Of a DNA stretch of 64,000 nucleotides, positions 46,501 to 58,351 are shown one piece after another (within the stretch, counting starts at the first letter, position 1; each line of letters opens with the position of its first letter). The position numbers were made by a program, and so were the translations under genes. The notes beneath the pieces are model-generated. The model was not told the origin of the DNA, searched no databases, and was given only the letters and a program-made list of their open reading frames with translations. The stretch lies in assembly GCA_036927565.1 (NCBI GenBank), contig JAYESD010000010.1:39177298-39241297 (forward strand), given 5' to 3'. This DNA comes from Tuctoria greenei. Taxonomy: Eukaryota > Streptophyta > Magnoliopsida > Poales > Poaceae.

Positions 46501-46817
46501 GTGCATGTTGTGCCCAAATTCTATATATGAAGCAAACCCTTTTGGACTTTGGAATTAAAATTGGTTGTGTGCCTCTCCTTTGTGACAATGAAAGTGCGGT
46601 TAAGATAGCTAGAAACCCTGTTCAACACTCCCGCACTAAGCACATTGATATTCGCCATCACTTCTTGCGTGTTCATGAGGCTAAAGGAGACATCTCTTTG
46701 CAAGGTGTTAGATCCGAAGAACAATTGGCGGATATCTTCACTTAACCACTTGATGAGAAAACTTTTTCTAGACTTAGAAATGAATTAAATGTGCTAGATG
46801 CATCTAACGTCATGTAA
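43563..46817 (+). pseudogene. pol of element B (protease, integrase, RT, RNase H), two stops
   Basis: It begins 14 bp after the gag stop in a different frame (one base back), with a TAG directly upstream. Protease has WVLDSGCTQHMTG. Integrase has a zinc-binding region (WHRRIAHIG, LCSACQAGK) and D-D-E in VDDYSR, SDNGTEF and NGVVERKN. A low-complexity linker is followed by RT with IYVDDIIFGS near 45860. RNase H has GYSDSDFAGC, TAEAEYIAAG, LLCDNES and IDIRHHF. In-frame TGA at 45387-45389 (start of RT) and TAA at 46743-46745 (near the C-terminus) break it. The natural stop is 46815-46817. The copy is not autonomous unless the stops are bypassed. Confidence 0.92.
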
Positions 46818-48163
46818 ATTGCCATGTTCATGTAAGGTTGCATATCATATAGGTCTTGTCTAACTCCCAAAGGATAGGGGCGAGCTAGAAATAGTTTTCC
46901 CTGAGGAAGCCTTTGGAAGGTTTAAACTTGGCAAGATAGATTTATTTTATGCCTTGCATGATCTCTGCCATATAGACTTGCACTCATTCTATTTCTTGCA
47001 CTATAACTTGTTTGGCATTGCATACGGTAGATTGTCACAAAGGGGAACCCACCTCATGAGAAGGAGACTTGTTTGAAATGCAATATCTCAACTCATATAA
47101 GGTGGAAAGAACAAAATGTTAGGTGCGTTAATGCCTAGAGGAACATGCTTCATTGAGATAGTAGTCTTCATACTCTACCTCACAAAGCATGGGCCTTACA
47201 TTTTATTTGGATTCTTTCATCCATTTTTCTCGGTGTTCCATTTGCTTTAAGGTCTAGCCAAGTTATTGGCATATTAGCTTCTTGAGGGGTAAGGAGTTGC
47301 CCAAAAAGTCCTAAGACATGTGTTTCCCGTTGTTTGATTGTTTGGTCAAAGGACATATATGGGATGTTGGTGTTTAGTTTTCATCGGATTATCCGATGCC
47401 TAAGTCCTTCCCCCATCGGAACAGTAGGTGTTCAAAATCCAAGTGCCAGTTTAGTCAATATCCAAAATCGACCGATGCGTTCAAACAGAAAAACATCAGT
47501 CCATCTGATGTTCACAAATCTGAAACCTTGATGAATTCCACCGATGCTTTTACATCTAACGTCGGTCCATCCGATGTCTTCAGTGACTCTTTGAATACCC
47601 TTACTGTGCCATTCGATCGATGATCAAAACCCTAGACGTCGGTCCATCCGGTGTCAATTGCACTTTTCTGGAAAACCTTGTGGCATTCGACCGATGTTCA
47701 CTTCACCTAGCATCGGTCCATCCGGTGTTAAATTTTAGGCTAGGGTTTGGGACCCACTATTTAAACCGGTCGTACTGCCGCCTTTCCTCTCCCCCGATCC
47801 CGACGCCACCCGTGCCCACCCGTGCGCCGCCGTCGCCCTCGGCTCCCGCTGCACTCGTGCGCCGCCGTCGCCCTCAGGCCGCCGCCGCCGCCTCTCCTCA
47901 CCACGCGCCGCCTCCATCGCACCGCAAATCGCTGTCTCCACCGCCACCACCCTCGCGCCGCCGCTCGCTGCTCCATGCACCGCCTCCACCTCCGACGTCT
48001 CCACCACCATCGACCTCGCCGCCGCCTCTCCTCGCAGCTAGGGTTTTGACCGCGACACCCTTGTCGTTTCTCCGAGCGACGCCGTCTTCTACGGCCACCT
48101 CGCTAGGGTTTCCCGGCCCGTCGATCTTCACGCCTCTAGTGCTCGTGATCGCTCGTTGCTAAG
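46818..48163 (+). repeat. pol-ORF3 spacer of B with CATCGG palindromes
   Basis: 47375-47730 contains about eight copies of CATCGGTCCATCCGATG-like words at roughly 50-70 bp spacing, related to the LTR word of the same element. 47770-48130 is a C-rich stretch giving proline/arginine-rich readings in several frames, with no conserved motif. It leads into ORF3. Confidence 0.75.
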
Positions 48164-50329
48164 ATGGGTCGCGACCGCAAAGGAAAGGGAAAGGCGATCG
48201 CGGAGCCCCCCGCGAAGAAGCAAAAACTGTTGAAAGAGGAGAAGAAGGTCGTGGTGGCTGCTCGCGCCGCCGAGGAGCGTGAGCGTGGCCGAGGAGGGTC
48301 ACTAAGGATCCGTGAGGCTCATCTGAGGCAGCCTCCCGTGATCGACGACTCCGAGGCCGAAGAGGAGCTGGTTGAGCCTCTCGTCCGCCGGTGCTCAGCC
48401 CGGACGCGTGGGGGTCACACCGAGGCTGCTCCTCGTCCGAGACCGACGATTGCCGACCGTCGTGAGGACAGGGAGGCCGAGAGGGCCATCTACAAGATGG
48501 ACACGGCCGTCCATGTCGGTGAGGGAGTCCGTCTCACGGACTACCGGAAGATGAAGGCCAAGCAGCTACGCAAGCTTCGATGGAACGTGCTGCTTGAGGA
48601 GTGGTACCCATAGCCCCGAGAGGCTCTTGTGGACAGTCGCTTCTGGACTGTCACCCAGGCGTCTCTCTACGAGACCTATAGACGTCGGGGGCACAAGATC
48701 TTTCAGCATAACTACCTGGACTGGGGGCAGCTTGCAGTGGCAGCGGAGACTGAGGTCTGTTCGTACTTTGAGAGATACAGAGGATTGGTGCAGCTGCTTG
48801 CTTATGAGAGAAGTGCATATGTGGAAGATTGGGTCCGTGTCTTCTATGCGACCCTGTACATCTCTGAGGGCAGGAGGTCAATCGACTTCATGTTTATGGG
48901 TCAGCACTACCACCTCTCGAGGCAGACATTGGGGCAGCTTCTTGGTTTGGACCTGCACGACACCTGCGTGCACGAGAAGGTATACGGGCAGGCAGATCCA
49001 CCAAGGAGGCCACTTACTGGAGGGGTGGCACCACAACTTGAGGAGATCCGGTCCCTGTTCGGCTCCACATTCTCTCCGGACCAGCCGAGAGTTCCAGCTC
49101 TTCTGACCCCAGCTGCGCGCATTGTGCACCTCGCCTTGCGCCGCACGCTCCTGCCGAGGTCAGGGTACCTGGAGGGGTTCACCAGTTTACAGCAGACCCT
49201 CCTGTTCTACATAATGAACGGGATGGATTTCAACATTGTGGACATCCTCCTGTGCGAGATGGAAGACGTGATCACAGATGGGGTTGGCATGATGAGGCAG
49301 ATGGTCTACGGGCACTGGATCAGTTACCTATGCTCTATGATGGTGCCTGAGGGGGATGCAGCACAGGCTAGACTTGCTGACGAGAGTGTGACTCGCTTTG
49401 GTCACTACCGTGCCCCGGCTCCTGGAGACCGCCGCCTTGGTCGTCCAGTTGAGCGCCAGGTCAGGGCCCGTCTGTCAGAGGAAGATTGGTCCGACCTAGA
49501 GCGGGAGGACGAGAGACTAGCAGAGGCTAAGGCTCAGGGGGAGGACCTGCAGCACATTTGGTCAGAGAGCGACACTGACGACAGTGTCGAGGAGTATTTC
49601 CCTCATCCACCCTCTCCCCGGCAGCACGACGCGGAGGCTGGAGGTTCTACAGCGCCACCACCCACTCCACCTCCCGTCACTGAGGCACAGGTCACGCAGC
49701 CGTCTGAGCTGACTTCGCTCCTCCAGCAGATGGTCGAGCAGCAGAGGCTAGACAGGCTAGCCGCCGAGCCGACCCGCGCGGAGCAGGCTGCACGTCTTCT
49801 TGAGCTCCAGCACCAGCAGCAGGAGATGCAGCGTCAGATCGCCCGTGAGAGGCGTGAAGACACTGACCGATTGACGGGGCTCATCGACCAGATGCACCAG
49901 CGCACTCTGGACCAGCAGCAGCAGACGCAGCAGGCGATGATGGGGATCCTGGGGTTGATCACCAACCTCTACACCCAGACCGGGATCGCCCTCCCATCGC
50001 AGCTGCCTGGAGTAGCTCCTCCGCCTCCCGTCTTGGCTCCAGCTGCTGCACCAGTGGCTCCAGTTCCCTCCACTCCGATCCCTTCGTTCAGCATGTCCCC
50101 GCTGTTGGCTCCTAGTGCTCCTCTTCACTCCCCACCGCCGGCCACGTCACTATTTCTTCAGACGCCGGCCTCCGTCACCAGTGTCCCTGCTCCAGCACCT
50201 CCTCCTCAGCAGGCACCGACGGTGGCACCTTCGGCTCCGGCAGCACCCTCCTCCGCTACTCCGGCCAGCAGCTCCGACGACAGCGGCGGTGACCAGTTCG
50301 TCATCGCGCCCAACTCCCAGGGTCCGTAG
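48164..50329 (+). pseudogene. extra ORF (ORF3) of sirevirus-like element B, one stop
   Basis: ATG 48164 (MGRDRKGKGKAIAE). The N-terminus has a basic cluster (PPAKKQKLLKEEKK) that looks like a nuclear localisation signal. A single in-frame TAG at 48611-48613 is followed by 566 more open codons. The middle matches ORF3 of element A in motif order (DSRFW, VRVFYATLYIS, FMFMGQHYHLSRQTLGQLLG, FNIVDILLCEM) and resembles the plant 'putative transposon protein' domain. Next come a Gln-rich coiled coil (about 49730-49950, QHQQQEMQRQIARE) and a long Pro/Ala tail. No signal peptide or membrane segment is visible. Function unknown. Confidence 0.78.
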
Positions 50330-50340
50330 GTGCTCGGATC

Positions 50341-50415
50341 CCTTTTTGGTGCCTTGATGCCAAAGGGGGAGAAGAGTTCGAGAGTCAGGGGGAGTCCTAG
50401 TGTTAGGGGGAGTCG
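50341..50415 (+). other. hairpin and extra GGGGGAG tracts (B)
   Basis: CCTTTTTGG (50341) can pair with CCAAAGGGGG (50360), as in element A. Purine tracts follow at about 50362, 50388 and 50403. Multiple polypurine tracts are reported for sireviruses. Confidence 0.6.
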
Positions 50416-50693
50416 AGTCTAGCTTATCTTTGCTTAAGTCCAGCTTATCTTTATTGTATTTGCGTATTTGCTACTTCTTGGTGTGTAATGAACCTATTTC
50501 CATGAGTTGTTAATCATTTGAACTCATTTGATGTTTATCTATGATTATGATCTCTTTGAATTCACACTTGTGTTATTAATTGATGGTTAAAGCTTCAAAT
50601 GTGACACCCTATATTCATTGCATATTTTCTTATGGTCCATTCTATCAAATTCATTACTATTGCGCTTTGATTATTGTGTTGTCATCAATCACC

Positions 50694-50706
50694 AAAAAGG
50701 GGGAGA
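50694..50706 (+). other. polypurine tract of element B
   Basis: AAAAAGGGGGAGA directly before the 3' LTR start (TGAAAGC at 50708). Confidence 0.9.
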
Positions 50707-50707
50707 T

Positions 50708-52071
50708 TGAAAGCATCTAGGCCCCCCCCTCATGTAATATGGTTTTGATGATTAATGACAACCATTGAACTTTACTAATGAATTTGTGAATGCAAGGTCC
50801 CAATAAATACTCAATAAGATGAAATGATCAAGTCATTGGAGACCCATAGATACTCAACTTTCGAGATCAAACTCATGAGATAAAGACAAGACGTGAAGGC
50901 TCTATGTCTAAGTCACTCAATCAAAAATTGACATCATACAATGCTTAAGAATCATAAGAGAGCCTTGTGGAACAAATGTCTAAGAGGTCATTCGAGCAAG
51001 ACACAGAAGATTCACTCAAAACAACTCGAAGCAAACAAAATCAACTCACCAGATCAACCGATGATTTCCAAAATGAACACATCGGTCGAGTTGATTTAAC
51101 TGAAGAAAAAGACCTCAGACAAATGAACTCACCGGATCATCCGATGTGAAGGGCTCAACAACATCGGTGCATCAGTACAGTTTGCAGTACAATTGGAACA
51201 AGTGAAGCACCGGATCATCCGATGTGCAGACTTACACACATCGGTTGATCACTCCAGTAAGCATCAAGATCAAGCAAATTCTGGAGGAAGAGCCACCGGA
51301 TCATCCGATGAGAAGACTGGGGAAACATCGGTCTAATAACGGTAATATCTGACACAATGACGTCAGCCAAAGTAATTACACCGATGATAACTAGAGGGGA
51401 GACATCGGATCATTCGGTGTTCACAGTAAAGTTCTGTCAGCCTACTTTTCCAACGGCTATTTCAGTTAAGCTGGCTATAAAACCCCTCTAACGCAGTCAT
51501 TTCGACAAGTCTTGATCACCTGAAGCCCACTACACATCCAAGAGCATTCAAGACTATAGAGCATACATTTCCACACCTTTAGATCATTTGTAATAGGCTA
51601 GAGAGAAGCTTGTGTGCGTTCTTTCTTTGTGATTGAACTCTCTAGGCTAGTGAGAAGTTGAAGAAGATCGTTCCGGAGCTTGCCAAGGTGTGTGTGAAAG
51701 CCCGGAACATCGAAGGTTGTACAAGGCTTGAGCTCCACCTTGCCGGAGATGGCGAACGGAGAAGATTAGTGAAGACTCCATTGTCTCAGTGACATTGGAA
51801 GTGGCAAAACCCTTCGGTGGGTGCCACAACGTAGATGTAGGAAGATCCTTGCAATCTTGGCGAACCACGGGATAAACCTTCGTGTCCCCTAGCGTTTGCA
51901 TTTCTCTCCCTCTCTTTACATTATGCAATCTTTGCTTCACAAGTTATATTTACATTGATTGCATAGTTATAACCGCATTGGGAATTGGGCTTAAGTAGTT
52001 CATTTTTAATTGTCTTAAAATTTGAAAGAAGGCCCAATTCACCCCCCCTCTTGGGCGTTTCGATCCTTACA
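50708..52071 (+). repeat. 3' LTR of element B
   Basis: 1,364 bp, matching the 5' LTR except for about 25 substitutions and two one-base indels (my count). TATA at 51476-51482. Followed by the target duplication GTCGA. Confidence 0.95.
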
Positions 52072-52891
52072 GTCGAATTTTCTATCCTGGTTTCAAGATT
52101 ATTTAATACTCTCTCGTCTTCTTTATATTATAACTTACGATTATTAAAGAAATATTCTTATATCTTACGATCATTTTGGACAGTGCATGACTCACAACGT
52201 CCATCAAGATTTGCGGCAGCTATCTTATAGATTGCTGAAAGTTACAAGCTATGGTCGATATGACGTAAATGGCTTTCGATTCTGTACAACTCATTTTGAA
52301 GCTCTTCGTCCTCTCGCAGCAATATCAAATTCTGGAGTTATGGCGAGGGCAACTAACTCTCAAGGGTATGAAACCAAATATTATGGGATCATTAACAAAA
52401 TACTTGAATTTGCTTTTATCGGAAATAAGACACTTCGAGTTGTCTTCTTTGACTATGATAGGTTTGATAGCAATCATGGAACTCAACAAAACCAATTTGG
52501 AATGGTGGAAGTCAAACACAAGGACTGATTACGAGGTTACGATACATTTGTTCATGCACACCAAGTGGAGCAAGTGTATTATCTACCTTATCCATACACA
52601 AAGCTTAGTGCTTGGTGGGTGGTAAATAAGGTGAATCCTCTTGAGCAGTTATATACTCCTCGAGATGATGGTTACCATGACAGTGCAGAGGTTAAAGAAG
52701 TTTCCCAAGGAGAAGAGTTGTCAGACACTTTTATCGTCGAGCCTGGTGTAGGACTCGATCAATTAGTTGGAGATGTTGAAGATGTAGAGAGAGATGATAT
52801 GCGAAAACGAAAATGGGAACAGGTCACGAAGGAAGATCGTTGGGCTGGTTTAAGGAGTAGGGCACATGATAATGATGCTGATGAATTTTGA
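52072..52891 (+). pseudogene. CACTA TNP2 transposase, C-terminal part (DUF4216-like)
   Basis: The continuation of the gene at 39024-40002 after element B. A short exon piece (FLSWFQDY) is followed by AT-rich intron-like sequence and an AG near 52181. The reading from 52187 holds LRQLSYRLLKVTSYGRYDVN and the DUF4216 signature VVFFDYDRFDSNHGTQQNQF, then EQVYYLPYPY and WWVVNKVNP. A TGA at 52526-52528 interrupts the frame. The natural stop is 52889-52891. Confidence 0.85.
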
Positions 52892-54960
52892 AAGTGATTA
52901 CAAGTAACATTTTCATCTTAATAGTAACATGAATTTGTATATCTTATTTGCATATTTTGTAACATGAATTTTGTATATTTTAAAATAGGATGTCATCAAA
53001 GAAGGGTAAGAAGGTGGCGGGGACGAGGGGGTTCCTCGCTAATGTTGAAGACGCTTTTGCTGGTGCCTCGTCGACTGGGAGCAGACGCTCCGAGCTGACG
53101 GATCACGTTCTGACCAGCTCTAGGTCGTCACAGCAGCGCACAGAGGTAAATTTCACTAGTCTTTGACCAATTCTTAAAATATGATTTCTAATTAAACTTA
53201 CATATGTATCATTTGAATGTTGTAGTCCTCACCACCTGACTCGGAGGCTTGGGAGACACTTGAGCCTGGCCACCCTTCGGCTAGCCAGCCCACAGCTAGC
53301 AAGCCCTCGGTTCCTCTGGCTCGGCTGGTGGTGAGCCTTCTGGGTCACCAGACGTGGTGCCAGAGCAGATGCGACATGTAATAAATCAATTCGGGCCCCT
53401 TCACAGAAGATCATGATTTGGCCGGTTGGAGACATGTAATAAAATCATAGTGTTAAATTCTGGTTTCTTTTGGTTACTTAAGTAATGAATCAATAAATAT
53501 CTTGTAGCACTTGGTACGATGCTTCTTTCACCAGTGACAGACACCACATGCCGGTGAACGGTGTCCTCAGGTCCTTAGTGCGTATGCACTATCCCGTGGT
53601 CATCGATGGGGTGCCCGCTACTTCGTGGAAAGACTACGCTCGTGCCCCTCACCAGGAGCACCGCAATGTTCAGGAGGCCGTATGGGCCGATTTTATGGTA
53701 AGTACGTTAAATATAATTTCTAAGTTTGAACTCTTAAACTCTTTTAAATTATTAATGAACACCTTCAATATATTATTTATTATAGGAAAGGTATATTTTA
53801 GAGGACCCGGACGACCCTAACATGCTTGAGCATGCAAGGAGAGTTTTCCACTTCAACGATGGGAGGACAGTTTGGCAATCTTTGTTGAACGCTCGTACTC
53901 AAGTGATTAACTAGTACTTGAAGGCAAACCAGCACGACGTGCGACACTTCTGGTAGGAGAGCGAGAGGCACCTGACGGAGGAGGAGTACACACATGTATG
54001 TTGGTTGTATTAAATATTATTTTTGATAATTTTGTTAACGGTATTTTAACGACCTACAAATATGTGCAAGGCCACGTGAGCAGGTTGCAGGGTCGGACCG
54101 ATGCATATCAGGCCCTTTATTAGGTACTGGGCTAGCGATGCGTTCATCGCTAAGTCCAACAGGGCTCGGGGGTGCAGAGGGGTCGACAGGAAGCACAACC
54201 ACAATCAAGATAACCACTTGCGTTTAGCTAAACGCATGGTACGTGTGTTTAACTTATGTTTATATATTCATAATATACTGTTCGTACTAACAGGTATTGA
54301 CAGGAGAGCGAGACGGGGGTGCCACCGACCCCAACTCAGGTCTGGAAGAGAGGTCACATGGACCCTTCTCAGCCTGAGGAGTGCAGTCAGGCCGTAGCCA
54401 AGCGGCTGGTAAGTTTAGAAATCATTCAAATTAATTCTAACTATATGGATTGATGAACTTAAACGGTTTTCTTGTTTTCCAGGCTAGGTACGAGGAGGAG
54501 GCTCTGAGGATACAAGGTCCATGTTTCGATTGGGAAAATAAACCAATCGATCTTTAAGCCGCGTATGCAAGCGAAGGCGGCAAAGCCCAGGGAAGGTGAG
54601 TTGGTAATTCGTTTTATCATTTTCAATTCAAGATATTTCAATTCCATATTACTGATTCTTTTTTTGTAGGCTTGCCATATTCAACGGAGTATTCCACTCG
54701 AGGGCGGCGCGACCTTCGAGAGATAGTTAAATGCAAGCTTCGTTGGCGGGCCCGAGTCGCCGTGTATCGCAGGTGGAGACTCTCACCCGTCAAGTCCAGG
54801 AAAGCCGCGAGCAGCAGCAGGCGCAGAGGGCGGACATGGAGGCACAGAGGGCGATGATGGAGGCCACCATCTCCTACCAGCAAGCCAGCATGGCGCAGAT
54901 GCGGGAGGCAATGGAGGTGCAAAGGCGGGCGATGGAGATAAGTTAAAGTAATTTAAAGAC

Positions 54961-55913
54961 TAAAATGCGCTGGTAGTACACAAACTTGTGAGAGTGTGTT
55001 ACTTAGGTCCATAAACTTCTAAAATGCATTTGAAGGTCTTGAAACTGATTAAGTGAGTCATTAGAAGTCCGTCGTACATGTGGCATGCTTACATGGCGTA
55101 CATGTAGGATGACAAGTTGGATACAATACTTTTACAATTAAACCCCTAATATTTGTTCTATTTAGAGGATACTCGGTCATTTCTCCCGACCTACAAGCGA
55201 AGGGATCGATCTCACGGCGACAGAGTGTTGCCAACGAATGGAAATTGCGGCCCATTTCTCGGATCGTAGACGAGCAGCGCCGCTGGGGTCCCTGATCGGG
55301 CGATGCCATCTGTAGCCTTGATTGGGCGGGAGTACCAGGAGAAAAAAATATGAGACAAAATAGGGCCGCCAGAGAGAATTGAACCCACAATCAGCTTGTT
55401 ACAAGTCATCCACCTAACCATTACAACAATACTTCTCTATACTATACAAAGGAAAGTGAAATCAATTAACTAAAAATCTTTGCTCGCAGCCTGCTCCAAG
55501 GTGTCGTTCGCAGCCCGATCCAATTCATGACCCACTGCCTGATCGGAGATCTGCGCCGCGGCAGACATCTATGCCTCCTCGATTGAAGGCACCTCCAGGA
55601 GAAGGACGCCACCAGGCCAAGCTGCGTCGACATGTTCCCGCTGCAATGCCCTATACTGTAGCCCAGTGATTATCCCTTCGCCTGTAGATGAGAATTAAAC
55701 GAATAGTAACCTCTGAATAGTACAAACATAAGGGGTTTAACTATAAAAGTATTAGATCCAGCATGTCCTCCTAAGTGTACGCCATGGAAGCATGCCACGT
55801 ATGCGGTGGACCTCTAATAACTCAATTAGTTTATGGACCTCTAAATGCGTTTTAGAAGTTTATGGACCTAAGTGACACACCCTCACAAGTTCGTGTACTA
55901 CCAGCGCATTTTA
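54961..55913. mobile_element. MULE-like element with ~190-bp inverted ends
   Basis: TAAAATGCGCTGGTAGTACA at the left and its complement at the right (ends 55913). The arms stay similar for about 190 bp (54961-55150 and about 55725-55913). The centre has no transposase. Long inverted ends suggest a non-autonomous Mutator-like element, but I could not find a matching 9-bp target duplication, so the class is inferred. It lies between two exons of CACTA gene 2. Confidence 0.65.
55365..55437 (-). other. tRNA-like box A/box B segment
   Basis: On the minus strand, TGGTTAGGTGGA resembles an internal promoter box A, GGGTTCAATTCTC a box B, and CTTGTAACAAG an anticodon arm as in tRNA-Thr. The acceptor stem does not pair, so this is not a functional tRNA. 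It could be a SINE head or an old tRNA insertion within the MULE-like element. Confidence 0.4.
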
Positions 55914-56161
55914 CTCTTATTCATCGTATTCTTAATATTATGTGATAACTCGTAACGTTTGCAATGACAGACACTATTTCAAGGCCAGGGAGGCCAGGGG
56001 GTGCAGCTCGAGCTACCTTCACTGCCACCACCATAGGTGCAGCCACCGCCACTGGTGCACCCTTCTCGGGATTTTTAGGTAATAAAAAACATTCTTACTT
56101 AGTCTTAATTCATCAAACATAGACAAATCTAATCCAACTTAGCTATTTTAGTCTTACTTAG

Positions 56162-57231
56162 TGATGAGGACATCACTACCACAGTTACACCGATAGCCCC
56201 TACTACCACAAATATGGGACCAATTACTAGAGCTCGCGCATGACAGATAAATTATCAGGTACTTTCATTTCTTGGTAATGTTTCTAATGTTTATAAAAAT
56301 ATGATCCTGCCTAAATTGGATACATTTGTGTTGCTTACAAATGAAGGGACTAGCATGGACAAGAGAAATGAACATGGGAGCATCATCCAGCAGGGAGATG
56401 AAGGCGCGCGCGAAGAGAACCAAAATAGAGTTTCCAGTGGACTTTTTAGCACTTTTAAGCCACCATGATGACATACAAGAACATGGACGAAATATACAAG
56501 ATGGCATACCAGAATAAAGTCAATTGGATGAATAAGGAGTTGTACACCAAATCTTGAGGCTAGGGCCATGTAATAAAGAGAGACTTAGGCAAATAAGGAA
56601 AGGAATAAGGGAAATCTGGTCCAACCATTGCTGCTGGACGAAATTCCCCTCTTTCTTCCCTCATTTAAATATAGATGTGCTATAATAAAGAAAGAAATAG
56701 AGGAAATCATACCCTGCCTTGCTGCTGGATGGATTTCCCTCTTTCTTTCCCTATCAAAAGGTAGTCTATCTTAGAAATAGGAAGGGAATAAGGAAGATCA
56801 TGTCCTACCGTTGTTGCTGGACGAATTTCCCTCTCCCCTCTCCAATTTAAGTAGGCCCATAGTTCCTTGAGAGGGTGGGTTTTTGTTTAGATTAAAGTTT
56901 TCCATAGCAGCAACTCACGTACCTCGTTTGTGTCCAACGACCATACCAGGACGTTTTAGAAACCCACTTTCATCAGTAAAGTTTTCTTCTTAATTTCGTA
57001 ATATTCAGATTACAATTTGAGTTTCTTGCTTGTTCTTCGTTTGCCTGCAGGAAATAGACCCTTGTGGTTAGGTTGATCATGTTCTGGCGCGGTCAATAAT
57101 CTCTCGAGTTGGTTTAGCGATTGCTAAGGCGCGATGTCTTCACATGTTCGTAGTCCGATCGCCAAAGTCCACTCCTTCAAAAACGAAAGTTACCATCTCA
57201 ACGAAAGACGGGGCACATTCGTCTCTATTGA
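56162..57231 (+). repeat. 5' LTR of element C
   Basis: 1,070 bp, TGATGAGGACATCACTACC to GTCTCTATTGA, then GTGGTATCAGAT. The start reads GPITRARA before a stop. It carries the CTTGTTCTTCGTTTGCCTGC segment at about 57030, shared with the E1 and E2 LTRs. Confidence 0.8.
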
Positions 57232-57910
57232 GTGGTATCAGATTTCTAGGTTACTCGGTGAGATTTTACTAGATTTTTGTAGTCTATCGCATCTGTTTCT
57301 TCATACCTACAGTCCACGAAATAGCAAAAAAAACTTTTCAGGGTTAAATCATCATATCCGAACAATTCTGAGCCTTTCGCAATTTTCTTTTCAGTTTTTG
57401 CTTTGTTGAATAGTCGGTTGCATCGTCGTGTCGAGTTGCTGGTCTTAGTGTTTAGTCCTTTAGAATTTTGAGTTATCGCCACATTTGATCCGCAAAAAAA
57501 AAGCCATCATCCCCACCATCACGAAATTAGAGAGATATTCACTTCCTAATTTGCATCTCCAAAAGAGGAGGAAACAATCAGATCAGATCTGTTTTGAGTT
57601 TCTTTTCGGTTTTGGAAGAAAAGTCATAACTTTTTCATCTATTGTCTGTTTGGAAAGTGTAACACAATCTGGAGAGGTTTATCTCGCCATCTTTCCAATG
57701 GATCCAACCTTGCCTGCAAATTCCATCTGTGCACATCGCAATTGCCAAAGAGATTTTGAGATCTCCTGTGTATCTTTTTCCTTTGGAAAGCAATATTACA
57801 AGACCTGCAAGGAACCTACAAAAATAAGTGTGCTATCTGTGGTATTTGGTAGCTTATCATATGATCCTTGTGTAATCTTTTAGAACTGTGGGTCTTTGTA
57901 AGAAAAGAGG

Positions 57911-57957
57911 AAAAAAGAAAGAAAGAAAGAAAGAAAGAAAAGAAAAGAAAGAAAAAT
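57911..57957 (+). repeat. GAAA simple repeat
   Basis: About ten GAAA units with slight interruptions, in the leader of element C. Confidence 0.9.
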
Positions 57958-58351
57958 ATAGTGAGCTTCATTTGCCGCTTCTGTAGGCTATTGTGTGACT
58001 GGTGTGAATTCCTTGGTGTCTAGGCTCGCATCTCTAGAAAGGTCCAGTCTTGGACCAACACAATACCATTGTTAAGCGTTTATTCAACTTTGCATCTCTG
58101 AATTGATTATTGCTGACATTTTTGCTACCATATTTTAAGCCTTCCCAGATCCACATACATCAACATCATGACACCACCTGACAATCGCTTTATTCAATCT
58201 TTGAGAGTTTGACTACAATGGTTATCTATCACCACCTGCTGCTTGGTAAGAACGGGTAAGAATTTGTGATTCGCTTGATGGATTTGGGACTTTTCACCAC
58301 ACCACATCCTATTAGTAACCATATTCTTGTGTGTTTCTATTTCAACTAACC

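Larger units (their letters stand above)
40003..52071 (+). mobile_element. Sirevirus-like Ty1/copia element B, complete
   Basis: 12,069 bp with both LTRs (40003-41364 and 50708-52071), each TGAAAGCATC...TCCTTACA, a 5-bp target duplication GTCGA (39998-40002 and 52072-52076), primer site, gag, pol, spacer, ORF3 and polypurine tract. By hand count the LTRs differ at about 25 substitutions and two single-base indels in 1.36 kb. Gag is open, pol has two in-frame stops and ORF3 has one. The element lies in an exon of the CACTA transposase gene. Confidence 0.95.

Noticed and set aside
47770..48130. CpG-rich host promoter
   Set aside because: It is internal to element B between pol and ORF3, so any promoter here belongs to the element.
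47620..48162. 180-codon Pro/Arg-rich reading before ORF3 of element B
   Set aside because: C-rich low complexity gives open readings in several frames. It is in a different frame from ORF3 and shares nothing with element A.
55365..55437. Functional tRNA gene
   Set aside because: Box A and box B are visible but the acceptor and T stems do not pair.
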